A stretch of DNA of 64,000 nucleotides from Mycobacterium sp. (GCA_031292665.1 JARLGR010000102.1:38304-102303), one strand, 5' to 3'. Positions 35,423 to 44,995 are shown, counted from the stretch's first letter. The notes: a model not told the origin generated them from the letters alone. Program-made: numbers and translations.

Positions 35423-36718
35423 CTAGGCGGCGAGGCCGTCGATTCCGGTGGCCGTCCGCTCCGCCTGCTTGTTGGCGCGCCTGCCGCGTCGCCAGCCCCG
35501 CACGGTGGCGATGGCGGTCTTCAGCCCGCGCCGCCGGCCAGTCGCCGGATCGGTGCCGGCGAAACCCGGCTCCAATTCGGCGAACATCCGCTCGCTGCGG
35601 GTCTCCGGCGCGTCGTCGGCGTCATCGCGCAGGTACTTGTTCGGCAGCGACAGTTTGGCGATGGTGCGCCACGTCTTGCCGTACTGCACCAGGAAAGAGC
35701 CTGTGGTGTAGGGCAAGTCGTACTTGTCGCAGACCTCGCGCACTCGGAACGAGATCTCGTGCAGCCGGTTGCTCGGCAGGTCGGGGTACAGGTGGTGTTC
35801 GATCTGGTGGCACAGGTTGCCGCTCATGAACCGCAGCGCGGGCCCGCCCTCGAAGTTGGCACTGCCCAGCATCTGGCGCAGGTACCACTGACCCTTCGTT
35901 TCGCCGATCATGTCGGTCCTGGTGAACTTCTCTGCGCCATCGGGGAAGTGTCCGCAGAAGATGACGGCATTGGCCCACACGTTGCGGATCACGTTGGCGA
36001 CCGCGTTGGCCTTCAGCGTGGAGGTGTACGTCGCGCGGGGCGACAGAGCGGTCAGCGCCGGGAACGCCACGTAGTCCTTGAACACCTGCCGGCCGGCCTT
36101 GGCGAAGAACTCGACGACCCGCTGCCGGGCTTCGTCCTGCTCCATACGGTTCTTGACAATCTTGCCGATTTCAACGTGCTGCAGGCCGACGCCCCATTCG
36201 AAGAGGAGCGCAAGAATGGTGTTGTAGACCAGGTTGAAGACGTTGAAACGCTTCCAGCGCTGGTCGCGGGTGACGCGCAGCAATCCGTAGCCGACGTCGT
36301 CGTCCATCCCCAGGATGTTGGTGTACTTGTGGTGCACGAAGTTGTGGGTGTAACGCCAATGCTTGGACGACCCGCTCATGTCCCACTCCCAGGTCGAGGA
36401 GTGAATCTCCGGGTCGTTCATCCAGTCCCACTGGCCGTGCATGACGTTGTGGCCGACCTCCATGTTCTCGACGATCTTGGCCACGCCCAGCGTTGCGGTC
36501 CCCGCCCACCAGGCGGAACGCCGCGAACTGGCGGCCAGGAGCAGCCGGCCGGCCACCTCCAGCGCGCGCTGGGCCGCGATGGTGCGGCGGATATAGCGGG
36601 CGTCGCGCGCCCCACGAGAGTCCTCGATGTCCTGGCGGATGGCGTCGAGCTCAACGGCCAGGTTTTCGATGTCGGAGTCCGTCAGATGGGCGAATGCGTC
36701 GACATCGGTGATCGCCAT
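35423..36718 (-). CDS. desA3: Stearoyl/linoleoyl-CoA desaturase DesA3
   Basis: A 431-residue membrane acyl-CoA desaturase (fatty-acid desaturase family). The three histidine boxes are HNVMH (90-94), HNFVHH (125-130) and HQIEHH (304-309), which bind the di-iron site. It converts stearoyl-CoA to oleoyl-CoA at the membrane, and in M. tuberculosis is known to take electrons from the reductase encoded just upstream. ATG 36718 begins the recognised N-terminus. A perfect 10-bp inverted repeat lies 53 bases upstream, so this gene has its own regulated promoter although it reads in the same direction as the reductase gene. Confidence 0.94.
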   Translation of the reverse strand: MAITDVDAFAHLTDSDIENLAVELDAIRQDIEDSRGARDARYIRRTIAAQRALEVAGRLLLAASSRRSAWWAGTATLGVAKIVENMEVGHNVMHGQWDWMNDPEIHSSTWEWDMSGSSKHWRYTHNFVHHKYTNILGMDDDVGYGLLRVTRDQRWKRFNVFNLVYNTILALLFEWGVGLQHVEIGKIVKNRMEQDEARQRVVEFFAKAGRQVFKDYVAFPALTALSPRATYTSTLKANAVANVIRNVWANAVIFCGHFPDGAEKFTRTDMIGETKGQWYLRQMLGSANFEGGPALRFMSGNLCHQIEHHLYPDLPSNRLHEISFRVREVCDKYDLPYTTGSFLVQYGKTWRTIAKLSLPNKYLRDDADDAPETRSERMFAELEPGFAGTDPATGRRRGLKTAIATVRGWRRGRRANKQAERTATGIDGLAA

Positions 36719-36770
36719 CGTCTTCTTCTCCCTGGGTCGTTGTGCGGTGTGGTGACTTACCTACGTTATC

Positions 36771-36794
36771 GTAACCTACGGATTCGTAGGTTAC
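36771..36794. promoter_or_regulatory. Operator upstream of desA3
   Basis: GTAACCTACG-N4-CGTAGGTTAC, perfect 10-bp arms. A related half-site TTACCTACG lies at 36757-36765. The same 10-mer occurs upstream of the reductase gene at 38041-38050, so a common repressor is likely; a TetR protein is typical for such sites. Confidence 0.78.
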
Positions 36795-36807
36795 CTGTGA
36801 GTAGCCT

Positions 36808-37962
36808 TTAGATGTCCAGCGCGCAATCGCCGGATGCTGCGGACACACACGTCTGCACCCGGGTTCCGGGTTCGTGTTCGGCGCCGGTGCGCAAGTCGCG
36901 AACGTGGCCTTCCACAAGGCTGACCACGCACGACTGGCAGATGCCCATTCGGCAGCCGAAGGGCATCTGCACACCGGCACCTTCGCCGGCGTCCATCAAC
37001 GACGTCGCAGCATCCGCGGCAACGGCGCGCCCACTGCGCACGAACGTCACCGTCCCGCCCGCCCCAGCGGGTGCGGCCTTCGACACCGCGAACCGCTCCA
37101 GATGCAACCGGTCACCGATACCCGCCGACGACCACACCCGCTCAGCCTGTGCGAGCATGCCCTCGGGCCCGCAGGCCCAGGTCTGACGTTCGCGCCAGTC
37201 CGGCACGACATGGTCGAGCGACGCGAGGTCGAGGCGGCCCTGCGTTCGCGTCTCCCGCAGCAGCAATCGATACCCTATCTGGTCCGCGGCCAGCGCGGCC
37301 AGCTCGGCACCAAACATGACGTCGGCTTCCGTGGGCGCCGAATGGACGTGCGTGATGTCACCGATTTGGTTACGCCGTAACAAGGTCCGCAGCATCGACA
37401 TCACCGGCGTGATCCCGGACCCGGCGGTGAGGAAAAGAATTGACGCGGGCGCCGGGTCGGGCAGGACGAAGTTACCCCGCGGCGCGGCCAGCCGCACGAT
37501 GGTCCCCGGCTCGACGCCGGCCACCAGGTGCGTGGAAAGGAAGCCCTCGGGCATCGCCTTCACCGTGATCGTCACGGTGCGGCGCGACCCGGACCCAGTT
37601 CCTCCGGCGGTCGGGCTCGACGTCAGCGAATACGACCGCCAGCGCCACCGGCCGTCGATCAGCAGCCCGATCCCGATGTACTGGCCCGGCTGGTAGTCGA
37701 AATTGAATCCCCAGCCCGGCTTGATCACCAGGGTCGCGGAGTCCTCCGTTTCCCGGCGAACCGACACAATGCGGCCCCGCAATTCCCGCGCAGACCACAG
37801 CGGGTTAGCCAGATGCAGGTAGTCGTCGGGCAGCAGCGGCGTCGTGATGCGCGCGGCGATCTTGCGCAGAGCATGCCAACCGGGATGCCTGTCAGCCCCG
37901 GCGACCAAGGGACGCCTGGTCTCGTTGAGCTTCGCGTCCAGCACTGTGGATTTCTTGCCCAT
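36808..37962 (-). CDS. Ferredoxin reductase-type electron donor for DesA3
   Basis: A 384-residue reductase: FAD-binding RSYSLT (109-114), NAD(P)-binding [14 protein letters not shown] and CGPEGM near 264, then a C-terminal plant-type 2Fe-2S domain with Cys337, Cys342, Cys345 and Cys372. It matches Rv3230c, shown in M. tuberculosis to pass NADPH electrons to DesA3. ATG 37962 is the start. It lies 89 bases upstream of desA3 and shares its operator motif. Confidence 0.92.
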   Translation of the reverse strand: MGKKSTVLDAKLNETRRPLVAGADRHPGWHALRKIAARITTPLLPDDYLHLANPLWSARELRGRIVSVRRETEDSATLVIKPGWGFNFDYQPGQYIGIGLLIDGRWRWRSYSLTSSPTAGGTGSGSRRTVTITVKAMPEGFLSTHLVAGVEPGTIVRLAAPRGNFVLPDPAPASILFLTAGSGITPVMSMLRTLLRRNQIGDITHVHSAPTEADVMFGAELAALAADQIGYRLLLRETRTQGRLDLASLDHVVPDWRERQTWACGPEGMLAQAERVWSSAGIGDRLHLERFAVSKAAPAGAGGTVTFVRSGRAVAADAATSLMDAGEGAGVQMPFGCRMGICQSCVVSLVEGHVRDLRTGAEHEPGTRVQTCVSAASGDCALDI

Positions 37963-38031
37963 AGGAGGCTCCTGCTCACACGCGGCGACTAGCTTCCGCT
38001 GCCATCGAGGCGCTAACGCCCTTCTCCAAGC

Positions 38032-38050
38032 TACGGTACCGTAACCTACG
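38032..38050. promoter_or_regulatory. Shared operator motif upstream of the reductase gene
   Basis: A perfect 12-bp palindrome TACGGTACCGTA (38032-38043) overlaps GTAACCTACG (38041-38050), the same 10-mer that forms the desA3 operator arm. It lies about 80 bases before the reductase start. Confidence 0.65.
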
Positions 38051-38103
38051 GGGGCGTATCCAGGCCTGCAACGCCCGGATGCGTCACACTCTGGGGCTGA
38101 GGG

Positions 38104-38613
38104 CTACAGGAGTTCCAGCAGGAACGGCAGCTCCTGGTTCGCGTACCAGGCCAGGTCGTGGTCCAAAGCGTCCCCGACCGTCAGTTCCGCGTCCTCGTCG
38201 CCCAGGTCGGCGGCATCGATGACTTCGATCGCCTTGGTGACGGCCGGCTCGGCGGCGGCGTTGTCGACGTACGCGGCGATCACGTGCTCAAGCGCGACGG
38301 GCGCACCGACCCTGACGACGGCGTCGTCGAGATCGGGCCGGTACTTGGCCTCCTCGACCTCTGCGGCGAGCACTGCTCGCCGGCGCGGTGGGTTGGCCTC
38401 CCCGGCTTCGTCATCAGCGGCAGCCAGCAGGCGCAGCGACGCCAGCGCCGCTTCGCGCAGTGCCACCTCGGCGAGCTCGTCGTCATCGCCCTCGGCATAG
38501 GCCTCGCGCAACGTCGGCGTCACCGCAAACGCGGTGCCGTTGACCGGCCACACGGAGCCGTCGGAGACCAGTTGTTGCAACATCACCAAAGTGGCCGGGA
38601 TGTAGACGCGCAT
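38104..38613 (-). CDS. DUF6912-type conserved protein
   Basis: A 169-residue acidic protein, matching in position the Rv3231c gene between the DesA3 reductase and ppk2. The start MRVYIPATLVMLQQLV is the family hallmark, and the C-terminus ends ALDHDLAWYANQELPFLLELL. No enzyme motif is visible. ATG 38613 is preferred over the TTG one codon earlier. Function unknown. Confidence 0.8.
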   Translation of the reverse strand: MRVYIPATLVMLQQLVSDGSVWPVNGTAFAVTPTLREAYAEGDDDELAEVALREAALASLRLLAAADDEAGEANPPRRRAVLAAEVEEAKYRPDLDDAVVRVGAPVALEHVIAAYVDNAAAEPAVTKAIEVIDAADLGDEDAELTVGDALDHDLAWYANQELPFLLELL

Positions 38614-38678
38614 CAAAGTCGCATCATGGGCGAATCACCGGAACCGCGGGGTCTGATGATCGCGACCCGCCGCGACCG

Positions 38679-38727
38679 GTCCCCCGCAAGCGGGTGGGGT
38701 CCCCGCGGAGCTGGGGAGTGCCCCCAC
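38679..38727. repeat. Short palindromic intergenic repeat
   Basis: CCCCCGCAAGCGGG followed by stretches of G and C runs (GGTCCCCGCGGAGC, GGGGAGTGCCCCC). A close relative sits at 53291-53315. This kind of palindromic repeat is scattered in mycobacterial genomes, and could act as an attenuator or terminator after ppk2's downstream neighbour. Confidence 0.6.
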
Positions 38728-38748
38728 CGCCGCTCTTGCGATCGCCAC

Positions 38749-39615
38749 TCATTTCCCGATCAGGGTGGCCGCGTAATCGTCGACGTACGTCGACAGCTCA
38801 CGCGGCGGGCGGTGGTAGTTGTCGCTCACGATCGGATGCCTGGGCAGTTTGACCTTGGGCGGTTCGACGTCGTGGTAGGAGATCGTGGACAGCAGGTGCG
38901 CCATCATGTTCAGCCGCGCGTTTTTCTTGATTTCGGATTCCACGACGTACCAGGGGCTCACCGGGGTGTCGGTGTGCACCATCATCTCGTCCTTGGCACG
39001 CGAATAGTCTTCCCACCGATACACCGATTCCAGGTCCATCGTGCTGAGCTTCCATTGCCGCACAGGGTCGTTCATCCGCGCCCTGAACCGGCGCAGCTGT
39101 TCGGTCTCGGAGACCGAAAACCAGTACTTGCGCAACAGGATTCCGTCGTCGATCAGCATCTGCTCGAATATGGGCGTCTGTCGCAAAAACAGCACATACT
39201 CTTGCGCCGTGCAAAATCCCATGACTTTTTCGATGCCGGCGCGGTTGTACCACGACCGGTCGAACAGCACGATCTCGCCCTTGGCGGGTAAGTGGGCGAT
39301 ATAGCGCTGGTAGTACCATTGCCCGCGTTCGCGTTCCGTCGGCACCGGCAACGCTGCCACCTGGACGACCCGCGGGCTCAGGTAATCGGTGATCCGCTTG
39401 ATCGCGCCGCCCTTGCCCGCGGCGTCACGACCTTCGAAGAGGACCACGAGGCGTGCCCCGGTATGTCGCACCCATTCCTGCAGCTTCACGAATTCCGTTT
39501 GAAGGCGAGTTAATTCGGCTTGGTAGACGACGTCGGGAATCTTGCGTGCGGCCGTCGCAGCCGATTTCTTCTTCTTCGCATGCGCCGACGCGCCGTTATT
39601 TGTCCCGATGCTCAC
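38749..39615 (-). CDS. ppk2: Polyphosphate kinase 2
   Basis: A 288-residue PPK2-family kinase that uses polyphosphate to phosphorylate nucleoside diphosphates, mainly GDP in M. tuberculosis. Walker A is FEGRDAAGKGG (60-70), Walker B lies in IVLFDRSWYNRAG, and the lid block is ERERGQWYYQRY. GTG 39615 gives a start just before the basic, Lys-rich N-terminus; the longer open frame to 40284 overlaps the acyltransferase gene antisense-like and is rejected. It follows the WS/DGAT gene by 38 bases and so may share its transcript. Confidence 0.92.
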   Translation of the reverse strand: MSIGTNNGASAHAKKKKSAATAARKIPDVVYQAELTRLQTEFVKLQEWVRHTGARLVVLFEGRDAAGKGGAIKRITDYLSPRVVQVAALPVPTERERGQWYYQRYIAHLPAKGEIVLFDRSWYNRAGIEKVMGFCTAQEYVLFLRQTPIFEQMLIDDGILLRKYWFSVSETEQLRRFRARMNDPVRQWKLSTMDLESVYRWEDYSRAKDEMMVHTDTPVSPWYVVESEIKKNARLNMMAHLLSTISYHDVEPPKVKLPRHPIVSDNYHRPPRELSTYVDDYAATLIGK

Positions 39616-39653
39616 CAACGAATGATAGATCCACGCAGTGATCCCCACACCGA

Positions 39654-41075
39654 CTACGGGCGGGATGCTTCCAGGAGTTCCTCGAGCGATTGGCTCAACA
39701 GGCCCGGCAGCAGGTCGACGTCGCTCATCGCCTCGCGGTCGGCGTTGATCCCGAAATACAGCATGCCGTTGTACGACGTGACACTGATGGCCAGCGCCTG
39801 GTTGTGCAGCAGCGGTGGCACGGCGTAGGTCTCCAGCAGCTTGGTGCCGGCGACGTACATCTGGGACTGCGCCCCTGGGGCGTTCGTGATCAACAAGTTG
39901 AACGTGCGCTTGGAGAAACTGGGGAAGTCGGTGGCGACGCGGATTCCCATGGCGTGCAACGTCGGTGGCGCGAAACCCGACAGGGTGACGATGGTTATGG
40001 CATCGACCAGGCTGCCGGCCGTGGGGTTGGATTCCGTGGCGTGAGCGATCTGCGACAGCCGCACCACGGCATTGGGCTCCCCCACCGGCAGGTCGACCAG
40101 GAACGGCATCACCTGGCTGATGGTTTGACCCGGACCGGTCGCGTCGAGTTGGCCGTCGGCGTAGACCGACAGCGGCGCCATCGCCCGGATCGTCGCGGTC
40201 GGTGACACCGCTACCCCGCGTGACATCAGCCAGTTGCCCAGCGCACCGGCGATCACCGCGAGCACCACGTCGTTGACGTCGCAATCGTAGCGCGCCCGCA
40301 CGGTGCGGTAGTCCTCGAGACTGCCGCGCGCGACCGTGAACCGGCGATGACGCGACACGGGGGCGTTAAGCGGGCTACTCGGCGCGGTGCCCCGCGCGAC
40401 GTTGCGCGCGTAATCGATGACCCGTCGGCCGGCGTCGACGAACTCGCCGTAGTTGGTCGCCGACCCGGCGATCGCGGACCCGACCGCCTGCAGCTGCGCG
40501 CCCGGCGCCCCCAGCCAGTCGCCGATCGCCCCCAACGCCAACCGCACGGTGCCGGGGTCGCGTTCCGGTACCCAGATGTCTTCGGGGAACGGCGGCGGCC
40601 GCTTGGTGCGGTCGGCGATGACGTGGTTGATCTCCAACGCGCTCATGCCGTTGATCAGGGCCTGGTGGGACTTGGTGTAGAGGGCGACGCGGTTCTTGGC
40701 CAGCCCTTCGACCAGGTACATTTCCCACAACGGACGCGACTTGTCCAACGGCCGGGCGGCCAGCCGGGCGATGAGCTCGTGCAGCTGCTCGTCGCTGCCC
40801 GGCGAGGGCAGCGCCGAGCGCCGTACGTGGTAGGTGATGTCGAAGTCGCTGTCGTCGATCCACACGGGCCGGGCCGGGCCGATGCGCACCTCGCGGACCT
40901 TCTGCCGGTAGCGCGGTGTCTGGGGCAGCCGCTGCTCGACGGTGGCCAGCAGCGTCTCATAGCTCAAGCCGGCGCGCGGACGCTGGAGGATGGACAGCGA
41001 CCCGACGTACATCGGGGTGGCCGTGTTCTCCAGCCGATAGAAGGAGGCGTCCGAGGGGGACAACCGGGTCACCAT
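39654..41075 (-). CDS. WS/DGAT family acyltransferase (Tgs3-like)
   Basis: A 473-residue protein of the wax ester/diacylglycerol acyltransferase family that makes triacylglycerol. It starts MVTRLSPSDASFYRLENTAT and contains PLWEMYLVEGL, NDVVLAVIAGALGNWL and NLLITNAPGAQSQMY. The usual active-site HHxxxDG reads HQALING (residues 137-143): the catalytic second histidine is Gln and Asp is Asn. From memory the M. tuberculosis counterpart (Rv3233c/Rv3234c) has the same change and is split in two, whereas here one full frame is present. Activity is therefore doubtful. Confidence 0.88.
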   Translation of the reverse strand: MVTRLSPSDASFYRLENTATPMYVGSLSILQRPRAGLSYETLLATVEQRLPQTPRYRQKVREVRIGPARPVWIDDSDFDITYHVRRSALPSPGSDEQLHELIARLAARPLDKSRPLWEMYLVEGLAKNRVALYTKSHQALINGMSALEINHVIADRTKRPPPFPEDIWVPERDPGTVRLALGAIGDWLGAPGAQLQAVGSAIAGSATNYGEFVDAGRRVIDYARNVARGTAPSSPLNAPVSRHRRFTVARGSLEDYRTVRARYDCDVNDVVLAVIAGALGNWLMSRGVAVSPTATIRAMAPLSVYADGQLDATGPGQTISQVMPFLVDLPVGEPNAVVRLSQIAHATESNPTAGSLVDAITIVTLSGFAPPTLHAMGIRVATDFPSFSKRTFNLLITNAPGAQSQMYVAGTKLLETYAVPPLLHNQALAISVTSYNGMLYFGINADREAMSDVDLLPGLLSQSLEELLEASRP

Positions 41076-41239
41076 TACGGCGCTGTCCTCCTGCTCGTTT
41101 CGTGTCGTCTACCCATGGTGCCGCCCACGCTAATCGTCCGGCCGCCGCGCGGCTCGGCGGGTACGCGTGCGCGCGAGTTGTGCCATGATGACCCTGACTA
41201 CCACCGTCTGCCCCTCTCCAGCAGGCTCCCGTTGGATCC

Positions 41240-41836
41240 ATGAGTTGGAGAGTGCGCTTGACCACCGATCCGGTCGCGAGCCCAGCCGGCCTTGACGGTT
41301 TCGCCGTGACGCCCGTCGTCGACTACGAACCTCCGCCGCAGGACGTGCCGCCAAACCGCACCGTCCCGCCGTGCCGCCCGTCGTCCCACGCGCCGGCGCG
41401 ACGCCGCAGCCCGCACGCGCCGCGCCGGCCCCACCTCCGGCAGCCCGACTCGCAGCCGGCGGTGCCACCGGTCGAGGCCGGCAACGTCATGTCAGCGCAG
41501 ATGCGGCAGGCCGCCATCTTCGCCGACGCCGCGCTGCGCCGGGTGCTGGAGGTCATCGACCGTCGCCGTCCCGCCGCCCAGCTGCGGCCCATGCTCGCGC
41601 CGACCCTGGTGGATTCCGTGGTGGCGCTGGGCCGCACGGCGGCGGGCCGGCAGGGTGCCGCGGTGGTGCGCCGAATGCGGCTGCAGCCGGCCGGACACCG
41701 TGACCCGGACACCGCGGCGGAGGTTTTCGGCTGCTACAGCCGCGGGGACCGGATCCACGCCATCGCCTGCCGCGTGGAAAAGGTTCCGGTTGGCGGTGCA
41801 ATCCGGTGGCAGGTGGTGGCCCTGCACATCGGTTAG
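41240..41836 (+). CDS. Rv3235-family (DUF6459) protein
   Basis: A 198-residue protein, Pro/Arg-rich in its first 80 residues and folded in the second half (MSAQMRQAAIFADAALRRVLEVIDRRRP, shown by start and end, then GRDPDTAAEVFGCYSRGDRIHAIACRVEK). It matches the conserved gene Rv3235 that lies divergent from the acyltransferase gene. Function unknown; a role near SecA has been proposed only by position. The start may be the TTG at 41258. Confidence 0.75.
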   Translation: MSWRVRLTTDPVASPAGLDGFAVTPVVDYEPPPQDVPPNRTVPPCRPSSHAPARRRSPHAPRRPHLRQPDSQPAVPPVEAGNVMSAQMRQAAIFADAALRRVLEVIDRRRPAAQLRPMLAPTLVDSVVALGRTAAGRQGAAVVRRMRLQPAGHRDPDTAAEVFGCYSRGDRIHAIACRVEKVPVGGAIRWQVVALHIG

Positions 41837-41893
41837 CTGGAGGGTCCGGCGCCGACCTTCGGCCTGGGCGGCTCGGTCGCTGGCCGGATCTAG

Positions 41894-41974
41894 GGTTACG
41901 AACTGAGCCAAACCGCAGGCGGCACGCGGGTGCGTGAAACCTGGGACGTGTCGCACGACAAGCAGAAGCGGTGA
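41894..41974 (+). pseudogene. Possible SRPBCC-domain fragment
   Basis: After a stop at 41891 the frame reads YELSQTAGGTRVRETWDVSH and stops at 41974. The Gly-Gly-Thr-Arg-Val-x-x-x-Trp-Asp pattern is typical of a beta strand in polyketide-cyclase/SRPBCC proteins. Only this strand is left, so it may be the scar of a lost gene. Identification is tentative. Confidence 0.3.
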
Positions 41975-42055
41975 TTACCCGCCGTTCGATGCCCACGCAG
42001 ACCGAGCAGGGGGCATGTGCGCCAGGCCGAAGCGGATCGCCATGTCGCTTGAGGG

Positions 42056-42811
42056 CTAGTGCTGGCCGGCCGTTCGGGGCGCCTGCCGCGGCGGCTTCGG
42101 CAGCAGCATGGACACACTGCGGCGGTAGTCGTGGTATTGATCACCCAGCGCCGTGACGAGGTCGTGCTCTTCCATTTGCACCGCGATCAGAATGTACGCC
42201 GTGGTGCCGACCGCGAAGAGCAGGTGCCCGGCCGTCATGGAGGGCGCCGCCCAGAAGGCGATGATGAAGCCGAGCATGATCGGGTGGCGGACCACCCGGT
42301 ACAACGCTCGAGCTTGAAACCCGAGTTCGGTGTAAGGCTTTCCACGCCAAGCCAGATACACCTGCCGAAGGCCGAACAGGTCGAAGTGGTTGATCATGAA
42401 CGTCGACGCGAACACAATCGCCCACCCGAGCCAGAACACGGCCCACAACGCCAGCCGGCCCGCCTGCGGTCGCACGTCCCAGATGACGGCCGGCATCGTT
42501 CGCCATTGCCAGTAGAGCAGGAGCAGCACGGCGCTTGCCAGCACCACGTAGGTGCTGCGCTCAATCGCCGGCGGCACGAATCGCGTCCACCACCTTTTGA
42601 ACGCCGGCCGCGCCATGACGCTGTGCTGAACCGCGAACGCTCCCAGCAGCAAAATATTGACCACCACCGCCTGACCAATGGGCGCGGGAAGCCCGTGATC
42701 GACGCTTCGCGGCACCACGAAGTTGCCCACGAAACCAACTGCATACAAGAAGGCCACGACGAATAGCAGGTAAGCCGCCGCGCCGTAACCGATCGTCAAA
42801 TACCGCTTCAT
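42056..42811 (-). CDS. Methanethiol S-methyltransferase-like membrane protein (MddA/NnrU)
   Basis: A 251-residue protein with about six membrane segments, of the NnrU/isoprenylcysteine methyltransferase superfamily. The C-terminal SAM-binding block is RHPIMLGFIIAFWAAP, then ILIAVQMEEHDLVTALGDQY and the terminal DYRRSVSMLLP. Closest in memory is MddA, which methylates methanethiol to dimethyl sulfide, and Rv3238c in M. tuberculosis at the same location. ATG 42811 is the start. Its neighbours on the reference map, a kefB-type antiporter and Rv3237c, are missing here. Confidence 0.76.
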   Translation of the reverse strand: MKRYLTIGYGAAAYLLFVVAFLYAVGFVGNFVVPRSVDHGLPAPIGQAVVVNILLLGAFAVQHSVMARPAFKRWWTRFVPPAIERSTYVVLASAVLLLLYWQWRTMPAVIWDVRPQAGRLALWAVFWLGWAIVFASTFMINHFDLFGLRQVYLAWRGKPYTELGFQARALYRVVRHPIMLGFIIAFWAAPSMTAGHLLFAVGTTAYILIAVQMEEHDLVTALGDQYHDYRRSVSMLLPKPPRQAPRTAGQH

Positions 42812-42880
42812 GGAGTAAGTGTCCGCCGCAGAAGCACGGCGGGATATAGGTCGTTTGCCTCAACTTCGCCCGGCGACGGT

Positions 42881-44225
42881 CTAGTCACAATTGACTAAGC
42901 CGTGCCGAAGCGCATACATGCTGGCGCCGATGCGGTTCGATACCCCGATCTTGGCGTAGGTTCGCTCCACGTGGTTGCGGGCGGTCTTCTCGCTGATCAC
43001 CAACGACGCCGCGATCTCCTTGTTGGACGCGCCACGGGCGACGAGGCACAGCACTTCGATCTCTCTGGGCGTCAGCCCGTCCGGCCGCAGGTTAGCCCGT
43101 CGCGCGGGTTGCCCCGCGGTGTGCAGCACGGCCTCGACCGCGACTGGGTCGAGCTCCGTCGAGACCGCGCGGGTACCCCGAGCCGTCAAGGCATTCATGG
43201 TGATTGCCGGCGAGCTGCGCCAACTGTCGCAGCCCGGGAACCTGGTCGAGGATACGCACCGTCAAGTACGGATGCAGCCGAACACGCTCAAACTCGGCCG
43301 CCGTCAAGGACGCCGGTCTCGACCAGATCTGGTTCGACACTCCGATGCGGCCGAGGTCGTGCGCGTGGCCCGCTCGGCGGGTCAGCGCCGCGGTATCGGC
43401 ATCCAGCCCGGCGGCCAGGGCGGCGTCACCGGCGAGCCGGGCCACCGCTCGTGAATGTCCAAGGGTGAATGGCCATTTCAGATCGGCCAAGATCGCCTCG
43501 GCATCGCTCAGCAACGTGTCGACGACCTGGGGGTCGAACTGCCCGCCCCGCCGGTCGCGGGCCATGGCCACGGCGCCCTCCAGACCGTACGTGCGGTGAT
43601 GCACCTCCACCATGTCGGCGACCTTCGCGATTCGCATGTGAATCGGGATCTCGTCGCCATGGGCACCGGCGGGAAGTCCGCCGCCGTCGTAGCGCTCGAA
43701 CGTGAACGCGACTGCCGCCTGCACGCTGGGGCCCAGGCCGATCCGATCGGCCAGCAGGGCCGCGGACGTGCAGTGCGAGTGGATCAGCCGGGAGATGTGG
43801 CCGCGCGCGTTGACCAGGAGCGTTGCCATCACGCTCAGCCGGTGCACGAGCGGCTGACCGCGACCGACGTTGGCCGCCAGGAAGCGCATGTACGGCAGCC
43901 CGGACCAATCGACCAAGTACGAGTCGTGGCGCACGGCGATGTCGTCGCCGAACCACCGCGCATACTCGTGCGAGTCGGCGTGGCAGCCGATCCACATGAT
44001 CAACGTCGTGTAGTAGGCGCAGTCCCGCTGCTCTCTGCTCAGCCCCAGTCGGTCGGCAAGCCGGGTCGCAATCAGCGCCGCTCTGAGCATGTGTTCGGCG
44101 GGCTGGCCGAGACCGAGATCGATCGCGACCGACAGTGCCGCCAGCAGCTCCGCACGAGTCGGCGGTTCGGGTGCCGAAGAATCCGGGCGCGCCGGTCCAT
44201 ACGGCCGAGATGACATGAGCCTCAT
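42881..44225 (-). pseudogene. HD-GYP phosphodiesterase/LuxR regulator broken by a frameshift
   Basis: The first frame (from 44225) holds an N-terminal helical and HD-like region and an HD-GYP domain: [24 protein letters not shown] and [15 protein letters not shown]. After GYPRGLDG near 43155 the frame becomes nonsense, while a second frame continues [14 protein letters not shown], a LuxR HTH ([27 protein letters not shown]) and [15 protein letters not shown]. At the join the six bases CTCGAC occur twice, 4 bases apart, suggesting a slipped deletion that also removed some 40 residues expected between HD-GYP and HTH in relatives. Start overlaps the upstream gene by ATGA. Confidence 0.8.
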
Positions 44226-44995
44226 TGTGCCCGGGTGATCGGCCCGGGGTCACCTATCGAAACGGTGCGCCGGACCGCACGGTGACGGGCCGCATCGAAC
44301 CTCTCGAAGTGCCCCGAGCCCACCACGAACAAGCCGCGTTGCGGCGGCCGGAAGCCCGCGAGGTGAGCCTGCCGGCGCAGCGGTCCGACCGGTCCGAGGT
44401 CTGCTTCGCGCAAAACCGCGCGCGAATGCGCCACCGCCCATAGCCGCGCGGGGGCGATCATGAACCGTTGCCCGTTGGGTGCGATCCCGGATAGCCGGAC
44501 CCGCCCGGCACGCAGCGCCGGGCCGGCCACTCGGCCCAGAACGCCGAGCGCCGCCGGGTTGGTCCAGGCGCGGGCCGGCAACCGTTCGCCGACCGCGCTC
44601 ATCAGCCGCGTCGGGAAGGTGGAGCGCAGATCGATATACCACTCGAGCAAACCGGGGATCCCTACATACAGCGACCACGGGGTAACCCACGCCAGGTCGA
44701 TGCCGCACTGGACCGCATCGCTGGGGGTCGCCGAGCTGAAGAATCGCGCACAGCTCTGCGGGCCCGGCGTCGTGGCATAGAAGGTCCATATCCCGTCGGG
44801 ATCGCGGTGCCAGACCGACCGGTAGCCGGGTGAGAAGGACGTCGCCGGAAACTGCCGCAGGGCAAGGTAATTCCCATTGGCGAAGGGAAGCCCCATCACA
44901 CCAAAGCCAACGAATCGTTCGTCGTCTCCGGCGGGTAGGCCGGGTTTCTGCAGGACGGCGGTGGCGGCATCGAGGGGGGTATGCGCTGCAGTCAT
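44222..44995 (-). CDS. Conserved hypothetical protein
   Basis: A 257-residue protein I cannot place. It has GFGVMGLPFANGNYLALRQFPATS, shown here only as GVMGLPFANGNYLALRQF, then SVWHRDPDGIWTFYATTPGP and a mid-region ARFFSSAT. The alternating strands and W-x-F pattern suggest a lipocalin- or barrel-like fold; no catalytic motif is evident. ATG 44995 is preferred to the 12-residue extension. Its stop overlaps the broken HD-GYP/LuxR gene, which may have been its regulator. Confidence 0.55.
   Translation of the reverse strand: MTAAHTPLDAATAVLQKPGLPAGDDERFVGFGVMGLPFANGNYLALRQFPATSFSPGYRSVWHRDPDGIWTFYATTPGPQSCARFFSSATPSDAVQCGIDLAWVTPWSLYVGIPGLLEWYIDLRSTFPTRLMSAVGERLPARAWTNPAALGVLGRVAGPALRAGRVRLSGIAPNGQRFMIAPARLWAVAHSRAVLREADLGPVGPLRRQAHLAGFRPPQRGLFVVGSGHFERFDAARHRAVRRTVSIGDPGPITRAQ

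Noticed and set aside
35360..36811. Plus-strand open frame of about 480 codons opposite desA3
   Set aside because: Antisense artefact; desA3 has all three histidine boxes.
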